Below, piece after piece: positions 17,716 through 26,498 of a stretch of DNA of 64,000 nt. Below the pieces are notes generated by a model. It had not been told where the DNA came from, did no database searches, and saw nothing but the letters and a program-made list of their open reading frames with translations. Within the stretch, counting starts at the first letter, position 1. Every line of letters begins with the position of its first letter. Source of the stretch: Bacteroidota bacterium. GTDB lineage: Bacteria; Bacteroidota; Bacteroidia; UBA8524. The translations under genes and the position numbers were made by a program. The stretch lies in contig WBUH01000019.1 in the NCBI GenBank assembly GCA_008933805.1, positions 30,629 to 94,628 of the forward strand, given 5' to 3'.

Positions 17716-18672
17716 ATGAAACACTACGATATACTGGACAAGAAAGATACCCGCTCTGGTTTTGGGGCAGGTTTGTTAGAATTAGGAAAAACCAACCCTA
17801 ATGTAGTAGCCCTTTGCGCCGACCTTACCGGGTCGTTGAAAATGGATGCCTTCCAAAAAGAGTTCCCGCAACGCTTTTTCCAAGTAGGTATTGCAGAGGC
17901 AAACATGATGGGCTTGGCCGCAGGTTTAGCAACCACCGGTAAAATACCCTTTACAGGAACGTTTGCTAACTTTTCTACCGGCCGTGTTTTCGATCAAATT
18001 CGCCAGTCTATCGCATACTCGGATAAGAACGTAAAAATATGTGCTTCACACGCTGGTTTAACCTTGGGTGAAGACGGAGCTACCCACCAGATATTAGAAG
18101 ACCTTGGGCTGATGAAAATGCTACCCGGTATGACGGTGATTAACCCCTGCGATTTTAACCAAACCAAAGCCGCTACCATAGCTATTGCTAATCACCACGG
18201 TCCTGTTTACTTGCGTTTTGGCCGCCCTGTAGTGCCAAACTTTACTGCACCCGACCAAAAATTTGAGATTGGTAAAGCAGTAATGCTGAACGAAGGTACC
18301 GATGTAACCATTGTTTGTACAGGCCATTTAGTATGGAAGTGTATCGAAGCCGGACATATTTTGGCCGAGAAAGGTATCAGTGCCGAAATAATAAATATAC
18401 ACACCATTAAACCTTTGGATGAAACTGCCATCTTACAGTCAGTTGCAAAAACCAAATGCGTAGTAACCGCCGAAGAACACCAAATGAACGGAGGCTTGGG
18501 AGACAGTGTATGCCAGTTATTGGCACGCACCACCCCTGCACCTGTTGAGATGGTTGCCGTAAAAGATACTTTTGGCGAAAGCGGTACTCCCGAAGCATTG
18601 ATGACAAAATACGGATTGGATGCTCCTGATGTGGTAACTGCCGTACAAAAGGTTTTGCAACGCAAAGGATAA
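17716..18672 (+). CDS. Transketolase, C-terminal subunit
   Basis: A 318-residue subunit carrying the pyrimidine-binding and C-terminal domains of transketolase. The catalytic glutamate lies in [30 protein letters not shown] and the C-terminal domain segment ([16 protein letters not shown]) are also typical. It pairs with the product of 15284-16129 and completes a transketolase of normal total length. It is followed after 26 bp by an ECF sigma-factor gene on the same strand. Confidence 0.96.
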   Translation: MKHYDILDKKDTRSGFGAGLLELGKTNPNVVALCADLTGSLKMDAFQKEFPQRFFQVGIAEANMMGLAAGLATTGKIPFTGTFANFSTGRVFDQIRQSIAYSDKNVKICASHAGLTLGEDGATHQILEDLGLMKMLPGMTVINPCDFNQTKAATIAIANHHGPVYLRFGRPVVPNFTAPDQKFEIGKAVMLNEGTDVTIVCTGHLVWKCIEAGHILAEKGISAEIINIHTIKPLDETAILQSVAKTKCVVTAEEHQMNGGLGDSVCQLLARTTPAPVEMVAVKDTFGESGTPEALMTKYGLDAPDVVTAVQKVLQRKG

Positions 18673-18698
18673 ATTGCGTACATAACCTTACACCGTAG

Positions 18699-19262
18699 TT
18701 GAGCGAGGCAAACCCCCAAATAAGCGAAGATGAGCAACTGGTGCGCCAGTTTAAAGACGAACGCACGCGCAGCCTTGCCCTACACCTCATTATTAAAAAA
18801 TATGAGAAGAAGGTGTATTGGCACATACGCAAGATTTTAATTGACCACGACGATACCGACGATGCCCTTCAAAACACCTTTATCAAGGTGTGGGAAAACC
18901 TCTTAAATTTTAGAGAAGACAGTAAGCTGTACACTTGGTTGTACCGTATTGCCACCAACGAGGCCTTGGCTATTTTGAAAAAGAAGCGCACCCGCTTCTT
19001 TTTGCCGCTTGTAGATGTTGAAGCTGAGTTAAGCTCAAAAATTGACAATAGCAGCCATTATACAGGCAATGAAATTGAGCGCAAGCTGCAAAAGGCTCTG
19101 CTGAAACTGCCCGAAAAACAACGTATAGTGTTTAATATGAAGTATTATGACGATATGAAGTATGAAGACATGAGCGAGGTGTTAGGTACCAGTGTGGGCG
19201 CATTAAAGGCATCGTACCACCATGCCGTAAAAAAAATTGAAAGATTTTTAGAAAGTGATTAA
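18699..19262 (+). CDS. ECF-type RNA polymerase sigma factor
   Basis: A 187-residue sigma-70 family factor. Region 2 covers roughly residues 25-95 (DDTDDALQNTFIKVWENL and TWLYRIATNEALAILKKK) and region 4 residues 130-185 (LPEKQRIVFNMKYYDD, YEDMSEVLGTSVGALKASYH). The reading frame opens right after a TAG at 18696-18698 and has no ATG near the N-terminus, so the TTG at 18699 is the most likely start. The following two genes are probably its anti-sigma factor and a periplasmic partner, forming an envelope-stress-like unit. Confidence 0.92.
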   Translation: MSEANPQISEDEQLVRQFKDERTRSLALHLIIKKYEKKVYWHIRKILIDHDDTDDALQNTFIKVWENLLNFREDSKLYTWLYRIATNEALAILKKKRTRFFLPLVDVEAELSSKIDNSSHYTGNEIERKLQKALLKLPEKQRIVFNMKYYDDMKYEDMSEVLGTSVGALKASYHHAVKKIERFLESD

Positions 19263-19294
19263 ACCATAAGCTGTTATACTTATCAAATACACAA

Positions 19295-19831
19295 ATGGAA
19301 CCGAATGACGAACATATACGAAAGCTGACAGGCAACTCAAAACCCGAGGAAAACTTTAAAGTCCCTCAGGGTTATTTCGAAGCGTTTTCTTCTACCGTAA
19401 AAGAAAAAATTGAGAGTAGGTCGCAACCCAAAAAGGCACCCTTTTACAGTGTTTTTTTACGCCCCGTGTTTTCAATCCCGGTGGCAGCGATTATTGTGAT
19501 TGTGGCAGGGTATTTTGTGTTCTTTTCATCCCCAACGCCTGAACAACCGGTGCTTGTAACTGCCGAAATGCAGGACACATTAGATATTAGCGAAGAAGCC
19601 ATCGAAGAGTACTTGGCAAATGATATTGAACTGGTGGGTGTGGATGAAACACTGGATGAAGATATACTGGTGTATGTGCTTGAAGCTGATGATGATAAAG
19701 TATCGGTAGAAACGGTGGATAGTAAAGGCCGCTCAGGGGTTATAAAGGACAGCGCCGCTGAATTGGATGCGGAGGATATTGAAGAGTATTTGCTTGAACA
19801 CGCCGACGAAACATTATTTGAAAACCTTTGA
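19295..19831 (+). CDS. Probable membrane anti-sigma factor
   Basis: A 178-residue single-pass membrane protein. Residues 1-55 are cytoplasmic and contain KVPQGYFEAFSSTVKEKI, a motif common in Bacteroidota proteins encoded next to ECF sigma genes. One membrane segment is at about 60-78 (PVAAIIVIVAGYFVFF). The external part is strongly acidic (SEEAIEEYLANDIELVG, EDIEEYLLEHADE). Its place 32 bp after the sigma-factor gene supports an anti-sigma role; I see no zinc-binding HxxxCxxC motif. The stop codon is 14 bp before the next gene. Confidence 0.75.
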   Translation: MEPNDEHIRKLTGNSKPEENFKVPQGYFEAFSSTVKEKIESRSQPKKAPFYSVFLRPVFSIPVAAIIVIVAGYFVFFSSPTPEQPVLVTAEMQDTLDISEEAIEEYLANDIELVGVDETLDEDILVYVLEADDDKVSVETVDSKGRSGVIKDSAAELDAEDIEEYLLEHADETLFENL

Positions 19832-19845
19832 TAATAACAACGAGT

Positions 19846-20367
19846 ATGAAAAAGATAATAATAGCATTATTGATGGGTTGCTTTGCGGTGAGCGCATTTG
19901 CACAACCCGATAAGGAAAAGATTAAAGAGCTTAAAGTGGAGTTTTTGAAAAAGAAACTGGCTCTTACTGAGGATGAAGAGAAAAAATTTATGCCTTTGTA
20001 CGAGAAGTTTATGACGGAGAGCGAGGAGCTACGCAAAACGTTTAAAACAGACATTGATTTAGAGGATGTTGACCTAACCTTTATGACCGATGCCGAATGC
20101 GAAAAACTGATTAATGATATTATAGAGTTTAAGCAAAAAGAGGTGGATTTGATTAAAAAACACACGGCTGAGTTTAAGAAAGTGTTGCCTGTGAAAAAGG
20201 TAGCGATGATTTTTAAGGCCGAGGTAGAGTTTAGGAAGCACCTGTTTAAAAAGCTGAAAGATAAACGCAAAGACAAGAAAAAAGGGGATAAGGGTGATAA
20301 AGGCGACAAGGGAGACAAAGGCAAGAAGGGTAAAAAAGATGTGCCTGAAACAGAAGACGAAGAATAA
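19846..20367 (+). CDS. Periplasmic protein with Lys/Gly/Asp repeat tail
   Basis: A 173-residue exported protein starting at ATG 19846 with signal peptide MKKIIIALLMGCFAVSAFAQ; a TTG start at 19828 would overlap the previous gene. The body is highly helical and charged (LKVEFLKKKLALTEDEEKKF, MPLYEKFMTESEELRKTF), like small Spy/CpxP-like sensors found with ECF sigma operons. The C-terminus holds a GDK triplet run followed by GKKGKK and the acidic end ETEDEE. Third gene of the sigma/anti-sigma operon, ended by a strong terminator. A stress-sensing role is inferred from context only. Confidence 0.75.
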   Translation: MKKIIIALLMGCFAVSAFAQPDKEKIKELKVEFLKKKLALTEDEEKKFMPLYEKFMTESEELRKTFKTDIDLEDVDLTFMTDAECEKLINDIIEFKQKEVDLIKKHTAEFKKVLPVKKVAMIFKAEVEFRKHLFKKLKDKRKDKKKGDKGDKGDKGDKGKKGKKDVPETEDEE

Positions 20368-20400
20368 TAGAGACGTTTATAGATATCTATAAAAAAAATG

Positions 20401-20424
20401 CAGGCGGCCCATTGGGGCCGCCTG
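20401..20424. terminator. Bidirectional intrinsic terminator
   Basis: CAGGCGGCCC pairs perfectly with GGGCCGCCTG around a 4-nt loop. It has a T-rich tail on the plus side and eight As before it. It separates the sigma-factor operon from the convergent gene at 20475. Confidence 0.85.
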
Positions 20425-20474
20425 TTTAGTTTAGCTTTAGCAATCCTTTGTGGGAATATTTTTCAGGGGTATAC

Positions 20475-21389
20475 TTAGTACACTTTAAAACTCACTTTTG
20501 TGGCGTTTTGCAACAGTTCATCGCTAACCATATAAACAGGATAATTACTTTCAGAAGCACTGATAGTGTATTGCTTTGTACCCGATAGGTTGCGTTTGCC
20601 AAGCCGCACCTCAACAACACCGGGCGAGGGGTTAAAATCTGTTTCGGCATCGCCATCCTGCACACGGATAATCACCGGGCTGCTTGCTTGGTCTTTAAAC
20701 AGCAATACCCAATTACCGGGCTTAGTATTAAAAACCAATTTTTGTTCGGCATCAATACTCACACTGTCAAGTTTACTTACCAATTCGGCAGGTTTCACAG
20801 GTTGCGGCCTGAAACGGAAATACAGTGCAAGGTTCCAAACCATTGCTGATGAATCCACCAAACGCTGCATCATATACTTTTTACCATCCTTAACAAAAAA
20901 GGCAGTGTTTACTGATTTATCAGGATTTTCAATCAGCACCAAAACGCCGTTTCTATACTCAAAACAACCAATCACTTTCACTTCCTTGTTTTCATTCAAC
21001 GAATTAAAATAATCAGCTCGTTTATCCTCGGGGATTAAGTTATCCAGCTCTTTAGCCGATGATTTAACGTAAAGTTTTTTCATCGCCTTCCAGTCTGATT
21101 TCCGTACAACAGAAACCAATTCAGTAAGGGTTTGGTAGGGTGTGGCTTTATCACTTTTACCGCTAAAACCGGCAGAGGTTTCCTGTATAATATTGTTTTG
21201 TCCTGAGGCAAATAACTGCCCTTTAAGAGTGTAACTAATAAACCCGTTATTGATGGCATCGGGTTTTATTCCGGGCAATGAAGCGGGTATCTTTATTTCC
21301 AAATCACCTATCGTATAATCAGGGTACTTGTTTTGAGCATTAGCTGCATAAGGGACGGTGAGTAGCATAAGTAGTAAAACTTTTTTCAT
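20475..21389 (-). CDS. Secreted protein of unknown function
   Basis: A 304-residue exported protein with signal peptide MKKVLLLMLLTVPYAANAQ. The mature protein appears mostly beta, with a central helical stretch (TLTELVSVVRKSDWKAMKKL) that could be an NTF2-like or DUF-type fold; I cannot name a family. It contains few cysteines and no T9SS sorting motif. It starts 10 bp after the end of the upstream gene at 21400 on the same strand, so the two are probably one operon. Confidence 0.7.
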   Translation of the reverse strand: MKKVLLLMLLTVPYAANAQNKYPDYTIGDLEIKIPASLPGIKPDAINNGFISYTLKGQLFASGQNNIIQETSAGFSGKSDKATPYQTLTELVSVVRKSDWKAMKKLYVKSSAKELDNLIPEDKRADYFNSLNENKEVKVIGCFEYRNGVLVLIENPDKSVNTAFFVKDGKKYMMQRLVDSSAMVWNLALYFRFRPQPVKPAELVSKLDSVSIDAEQKLVFNTKPGNWVLLFKDQASSPVIIRVQDGDAETDFNPSPGVVEVRLGKRNLSGTKQYTISASESNYPVYMVSDELLQNATKVSFKVY

Positions 21390-21399
21390 AACGGATGAA

Positions 21400-22944
21400 T
21401 TAGAAGGTAAACTCGGGTGTATCTATCCCTTGAAACAAAACATAGTCAACAGAGTAAGAGGCCATACCCCATCCACCGGTAACAGTGCCCACTATTTTTA
21501 TTTTGCCCAATGTGCCTTTTATTTTTCCTTGCATGGGCGGGGGAGCAAAGCAATAATTACCGCTAAAACCTAACCCTTCAATAACCACTTGTAAATCGGC
21601 AGTAATAAAACCCGCTGCTAACGAAACCCCTAACCCACCACTTATGCTGCCATTGGCAGCAAAATCGGCACAAATTTGCGGAGCCCCCACACATTGGGTG
21701 GTAGCGTTAATAGCTAATGATGCGTTGAGCGATGCTCCGCATAAAAAATCAGCAGTGGCAACATATGGAATGCCGTAGAATGGGAAACGGCAATTAATAC
21801 CGTACGACCAATTCATTTGGCCCTCGTACTTAGTTTGGCCCTTTATAAACGTATTGCAGCACTCTTGAAAGGTGGCGCGGCTAAATTGTCCGTTGGGTAC
21901 AAGGCTGCCGCCGCTGTTACACCGCCGGCCTGAGATAACATCAATGATGTTTTGGATAGGATCGGCACTAAAGTTTATTTGCAAAGATTGGGTAGTAACC
22001 TTGTCTTTGTTAACGGCCTTGATAGAAGCATTTTTTGTTATTGCGCCTGAGGTGACCGACAAAGGAATGTCAACCACTTCCCACATCGCCGATGGCCCTA
22101 CATTTAAGGGGACATAAATGAGATTGTTTGCAGGGCAACCGTTTCCGTTAAAAGTTACTTGGGTAACTGCGGGCACAGCAGTGTTTGTGCCTACACACAT
22201 TTGTGTTGCTGCAAAGGTTTGCAAAGTGCCTGTGTTGGGAGGCATAATGCGGGTATCAGAATAGGAAACACCCTGTACAGTATAAGTTACTGTTATCGGA
22301 CCGCCCGCAAACCCTGCCGGAACTGCCGCAACCACATTAGTACCCGAAAATTGCCCGAAAGGGGTTTGCCAAGTTACATCGCCCGAACCGGGGTAGGGAG
22401 TGGCCGAAAGTGTAACAAAACCGTTGGAGCAAACAGGGTCGTTATCCATGGTTACCTTAATACTGTATATAGTAACGGGTACATCGTATGAGCCTATTTT
22501 ATTTACAATATCGTGCGTGGCGTTTGGGTCGCCTGCATGTATTGAGCATCCTCCGCAGTTGTATGTGTCAATCACATTACCGTCTCCACCTCCACCCGAT
22601 GGGCGACTAAATGTAACGTCGTAGTTTCCCGTTATTTTAGCCTGTACAGATGTGCCTGCCGCAGGGGCGTTGGCCATATCGGGTTTAAGTGTTCCGGTCC
22701 AGTTAATGGTTTGGTTGGGGCCAATGTTAAGTTGATTAGGTACGACACTCCATTGTATGGGGCCTTCAGAAACAATGTTTACATTACCCGATTCGTACTT
22801 GTCGGTGGTTTTGCCTTGTTGACCCTGATAGGTGCTAAATTGCCCCGTTTGCTTGCTTAAGAACAGCTCGTGCTGCGCACTGGCTACGGGCGCAAAGAAC
22901 AAAATGAACAGCACCACATAAATAGCGGTAAATAGTTTGTTCAT
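21400..22944 (-). CDS. Large secreted beta-rich protein, unknown function
   Basis: A 514-residue exported protein with signal sequence MNKLFTAIYVVLFILFFAPV and cleavage near ASAQ. The N-terminal half looks like tandem Ig-like sandwiches (NQTINWTGTLKPD, VTWQTPFGQFSGTNVVA, ITVTYTVQGVSYSD). The C-terminal half is Cys- and Gly-rich (CCNTFIKGQTKYEGQMNW, GGLGVSLAAGFITADL) and could form a compact or amphipathic beta structure. The last residues DTPEFTF do not match a T9SS domain. It is the first gene of a two-gene operon with 20475. Function unknown. Confidence 0.7.
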   Translation of the reverse strand: MNKLFTAIYVVLFILFFAPVASAQHELFLSKQTGQFSTYQGQQGKTTDKYESGNVNIVSEGPIQWSVVPNQLNIGPNQTINWTGTLKPDMANAPAAGTSVQAKITGNYDVTFSRPSGGGGDGNVIDTYNCGGCSIHAGDPNATHDIVNKIGSYDVPVTIYSIKVTMDNDPVCSNGFVTLSATPYPGSGDVTWQTPFGQFSGTNVVAAVPAGFAGGPITVTYTVQGVSYSDTRIMPPNTGTLQTFAATQMCVGTNTAVPAVTQVTFNGNGCPANNLIYVPLNVGPSAMWEVVDIPLSVTSGAITKNASIKAVNKDKVTTQSLQINFSADPIQNIIDVISGRRCNSGGSLVPNGQFSRATFQECCNTFIKGQTKYEGQMNWSYGINCRFPFYGIPYVATADFLCGASLNASLAINATTQCVGAPQICADFAANGSISGGLGVSLAAGFITADLQVVIEGLGFSGNYCFAPPPMQGKIKGTLGKIKIVGTVTGGWGMASYSVDYVLFQGIDTPEFTF

Positions 22945-23063
22945 AGGCGTAGTTGTTTTGGTAAAGGTTAGTTAACCTCTATCAAAATTATAGAAAAAAA
23001 ACTGAATAAAAGAAAGTTAATTAATTGATAAAAAGAGGGATAAGTGTTTTTGAAGGCATAAAA

Positions 23064-23092
23064 AAAGCCCCCGATAACTTATCGGGGGCTTT
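23064..23092 (-). terminator. Intrinsic terminator of lysS
   Basis: AAAGCCCCCGATAA and TTATCGGGGGCTTT form a near-perfect stem with a very short apical loop. On the minus strand a run of Ts follows. It lies 25 bp past the lysS stop codon. Confidence 0.88.
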
Positions 23093-23117
23093 AATACAGT
23101 GTATAGATAAAGGGGAG

Positions 23118-24824
23118 TTAAACCAATTCAACATCTAACGATGTGTCGGTTTTTACCACCTTGGCAACGTTGTGTTTGGTAAGGCCTTTAATGGCAGTGT
23201 CCCACTTTTTGCCGCTAAGTGCTGCTGCTTCTTTCAAATCAGCCAAAGACATGGTGTTGTGTTTTTTCAAAATGTCAAGCACCAGCTTTTCATCAGCAGT
23301 TAATTCTACTTCCGTTTCTTTCTTCTCAGGGCGCATTTGAGGGAAGAACAACACGTCTTGAATAGAGTTTGAGTTGGTCATAATCATACTCAAACGGTCG
23401 ATACCAATACCCAAACCTGCTGTTGGCGGCATACCGTATTCAAGCGCACGAAGGAAGTCCTCGTCAAGCACCATTGCTTCTTCATCACCGCGTTTGCCCA
23501 GTTCCAATTGCTCTTCAAAGCGTTGGCGTTGGTCAATCGGGTCGTTCAATTCGCTAAAGCTGTTGCAAATCTCTTTGCCGTTACATATTGCTTCAAAACG
23601 TTCCACCAAGCCGGGCTCGGTGCGGTGTTTTTTTGCCAGTGGCGACATTTCTACAGGGTAATCCATGATGAAAGTAGGCTGTATCAAAAGCGGTTCTACT
23701 TTAGCACCAAAAATCTCATCAATAATTTTACCCCTGCCCATAGTGCTGTCGATATGAATACCCATGTTGCGAGCTGCCGCAGCCATTTCCTCTTCGGTCA
23801 TTTTGCTCACATCAACACCGGTAAACTCTTGTATAGCACCGTACATGGTGTAGCGTTTCCAAGGACGTTTAAAGTTTATAACGTTTGGTCCGCAAACTAC
23901 CTCAGTAGTGCCGTGCAGGTTCAGCGCAATTTGCTCTACCATCTCTTCAACCAAGTCCATCATCCAGTAGTAGTCTTTATACGCAACGTACAACTCAATC
24001 TGGGTAAACTCAGGATTGTGGAAACGGCTCATCCCCTCGTTACGGAAGTCTTTCGAAAACTCATACACACCGTCATAGCCGCCTACAATCAGGCGTTTCA
24101 AGTACAACTCGTTGGCTATGCGCAGGTATAGCGTCATATCCAAAGTGTTGTGGTGGGTTTTAAACGGACGAGCTGCGGCACCACCGTACATAGGCTGCAA
24201 AATGGGCGTTTCTACCTCCAAATACCCTTTTTCGTTCAGGTATTGGCGCATGGTGTTCATCAGTTTGGTACGTTTTATAAACGTTTCGCGCACGTGTGGG
24301 TTTACAATCAAATCCACATAGCGCATACGGTAGCGTTGCTCAGGGTCGTTAAAAGCATCAAACACCTCACCGTCTTTTTCTTTTACAATCGGCAATGATT
24401 TTATTGCCTTGCTCAAAAACTTAAACTCAGTAACGTGTATTGATATTTCGCCTGTTTGTGTGGTAAACACATGGCCCTTTACCCCAATAATATCCCCAAT
24501 ATCCACCAGTTTCTTAAAAACAGGATTATACAAGGTTTTATCCTCACCGGGGCAAATCTCATCACGGTTCACATATATCTGTATCTTACCCTTACTGTCT
24601 TGCAAAACAGCAAAAGCAGCCTTACCCATATCGCGTACCATCATTACGCGGCCGGCTATTGATATGTCCTTAAACTCACCGGCCTTCTCAGGGGTGTAGT
24701 TTTCTAAAATGTTTACAGTTGAGGCGTTTACCTCAAAAAGTTCAGCAGGGAAGGGTTCAATCCCCAACTCACGCAATTGGTCAATCTTTTGCCTGCGTAA
24801 AAGTTCCTGTTCGTTTAATTCCAT
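23118..24824 (-). CDS. lysS: Lysyl-tRNA synthetase, class II
   Basis: A 568-residue enzyme that charges tRNA-Lys. An OB-fold anticodon-binding domain is at about residues 55-150 ([17 protein letters not shown]). The class II catalytic core follows: motif 1 near [20 protein letters not shown], motif 2 [18 protein letters not shown] and motif 3 [12 protein letters not shown]. The selection segment [12 protein letters not shown] is typical of LysS. A C-terminal extension of about 65 residues ([18 protein letters not shown]) resembles a winged-helix add-on common in Bacteroidota. It is monocistronic with its own terminator. Confidence 0.98.
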   Translation of the reverse strand: MELNEQELLRRQKIDQLRELGIEPFPAELFEVNASTVNILENYTPEKAGEFKDISIAGRVMMVRDMGKAAFAVLQDSKGKIQIYVNRDEICPGEDKTLYNPVFKKLVDIGDIIGVKGHVFTTQTGEISIHVTEFKFLSKAIKSLPIVKEKDGEVFDAFNDPEQRYRMRYVDLIVNPHVRETFIKRTKLMNTMRQYLNEKGYLEVETPILQPMYGGAAARPFKTHHNTLDMTLYLRIANELYLKRLIVGGYDGVYEFSKDFRNEGMSRFHNPEFTQIELYVAYKDYYWMMDLVEEMVEQIALNLHGTTEVVCGPNVINFKRPWKRYTMYGAIQEFTGVDVSKMTEEEMAAAARNMGIHIDSTMGRGKIIDEIFGAKVEPLLIQPTFIMDYPVEMSPLAKKHRTEPGLVERFEAICNGKEICNSFSELNDPIDQRQRFEEQLELGKRGDEEAMVLDEDFLRALEYGMPPTAGLGIGIDRLSMIMTNSNSIQDVLFFPQMRPEKKETEVELTADEKLVLDILKKHNTMSLADLKEAAALSGKKWDTAIKGLTKHNVAKVVKTDTSLDVELV

Positions 24825-25030
24825 TCGTACGTTTCAAAAAAATTTGCGCGAAGATAACCTGATTTGGCAAAAGGTTGAATAAATAGCTGCGACACGGCTT
24901 AAATAAAATTACGAATCAAATTGTTTGTAACCTGCTTAATTTTAATGCGTTATTTTAAAAATAATATTCGAACTTCGTATAAGTGCCTTTAGGTTTATAA
25001 AACTATTGTTGGTTTTAAACATTATCAGCT

Positions 25031-26443
25031 ATGAAAAAACTATACTTTCTTTTAACAGTTGTGTTTTTCTCTCTTTCAGCTTCAGGCCAGCAAATTATTT
25101 CTGTTGCACCCAATACGGTAAACACCGGTACACAAAACACCGTGTTGATATCAACCACGGGTATTTTCTTAAGCCCTTCATCCACAGTTAATTTTGGCGC
25201 GGGCATTGTTGTAAAAAATACTGAAGTGATGCAAGGGCAGATGTTGCGGGCTACCATTGATGTGGATGCCTCAGCAACAACGGGCACAAGGACAATTACT
25301 CTAACTTCTGACGGGAAACAACTTACGTACGATGATTTTAATGTAGTGGATATGGGCAGTATGGTTACCGCTTCTATTGAGGTGGTGCCTGTACAGAAGA
25401 TATACCTTACCGACCTTGATCCGAATAATCCTGATTTAGCACCGCTGTTGTTTAGTGTTACCGTGAATAATGATAATAAGCAGCGCACTCTTAAAATATC
25501 ATTAATAATACGGGGAGATGAAACAGGGGAGTGGGGTTATGCAACAAAAACCTTAACTAATACCGCGCCCAATGCTGTGGTAAGGTTTAACAATAAAGAG
25601 TTTGATACTTATAAGGTTAATACTAATAATCGTACAAAACTGGATGAAGCAGCCAAGCAAGGTCGCCTGCCTACGGATGTATATGAGTATTATATTGAGG
25701 TGTTTGACGGGAATACAAAGTTAACCGAAGCCAGTGGCCGCAATATTTTGGATAACCCGATAGCCCGCCCCGAGTTAATCGGTCCCGGTAACGAAATAAG
25801 TCTTCAACCGGAGGTAATTAATACTGCTACTCCGTTTTTTCAATGGTTTTCACAAGCCACTTCGCACATAATATCGGTGTATCCTGTTTTTCAAGGACAA
25901 ACAACCCGTGAAGAAATAGCATTGAACCGCCCGGCATGGAGGCAGGAAAATGTGGCAGGCAAAAATATTTTATACCCCGTATCAGCCGAGTTGTTGCAAG
26001 AAGGTACAACGTATGCTTGGCAAGTGGTTGGTGTAGTACACGGCGCAAAAGGCGACGAGAAGATATATAGTGATATGTTTTGGTTTACCTATAAAAAGGC
26101 TGAGCTGAAAAACACCCCTTATTCGCGGATACTTATCGAGCCTGAGATGCCTACGGTTAAAACAGGTGAGGTGACCAAATTTACCGTGTACGGAATTGAC
26201 GAAAAAAATGTGCGCCACGATATTGGCGATAAAGTGGTTTGGAAAGTACTGCCTGCATCGTTGGGGAGCATTAACAGCGGAGGATATTTTACCGCAGGAA
26301 AACAGCCCGAAAATGTGGCAGTGGTAGCCCAATACGGCAGCGACCAAGTTTTTGCCGATGTTACCATTGTACAGAATACAGCGGCGCTTTCGGCAGGATG
26401 GGATATGGAATTGTTTATGAAAAAGCTGTTTGGCTTACCATAA
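25031..26443 (+). CDS. Secreted Ig-like domain protein
   Basis: A 470-residue exported protein with signal peptide MKKLYFLLTVVFFSLSASGQ. Residues 20-110 form an IPT/TIG-like Ig fold (IISVAPNTVNTGTQNTVLIS ... GTRTITLTSDGK). Middle domains are beta-rich, with a fibronectin-like stretch (PFFQWFSQATSHIISVYPV ... YAWQVVGVVHG), and a Big-type Ig module is near 355-450 (FTVYGIDEKNVRHDIGDKV ... GSINSGGYFTAGK). No T9SS sorting motif is visible. It lies 55 bp upstream of an outer-membrane-barrel-like gene and probably works with it. Confidence 0.75.
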   Translation: MKKLYFLLTVVFFSLSASGQQIISVAPNTVNTGTQNTVLISTTGIFLSPSSTVNFGAGIVVKNTEVMQGQMLRATIDVDASATTGTRTITLTSDGKQLTYDDFNVVDMGSMVTASIEVVPVQKIYLTDLDPNNPDLAPLLFSVTVNNDNKQRTLKISLIIRGDETGEWGYATKTLTNTAPNAVVRFNNKEFDTYKVNTNNRTKLDEAAKQGRLPTDVYEYYIEVFDGNTKLTEASGRNILDNPIARPELIGPGNEISLQPEVINTATPFFQWFSQATSHIISVYPVFQGQTTREEIALNRPAWRQENVAGKNILYPVSAELLQEGTTYAWQVVGVVHGAKGDEKIYSDMFWFTYKKAELKNTPYSRILIEPEMPTVKTGEVTKFTVYGIDEKNVRHDIGDKVVWKVLPASLGSINSGGYFTAGKQPENVAVVAQYGSDQVFADVTIVQNTAALSAGWDMELFMKKLFGLP

Positions 26444-26498
26444 ACAATTTGAAGTGGATAACGATTGCTCCCTACCTTTTACTCTTTTAAACTAGCCT

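Noticed and set aside
20278..20340. Imperfect triplet-codon repeats (GDK) considered as a CRISPR or tandem-repeat locus
   Set aside because: The repeat is short, in frame and explained by the Lys/Gly/Asp tail of the coding sequence.
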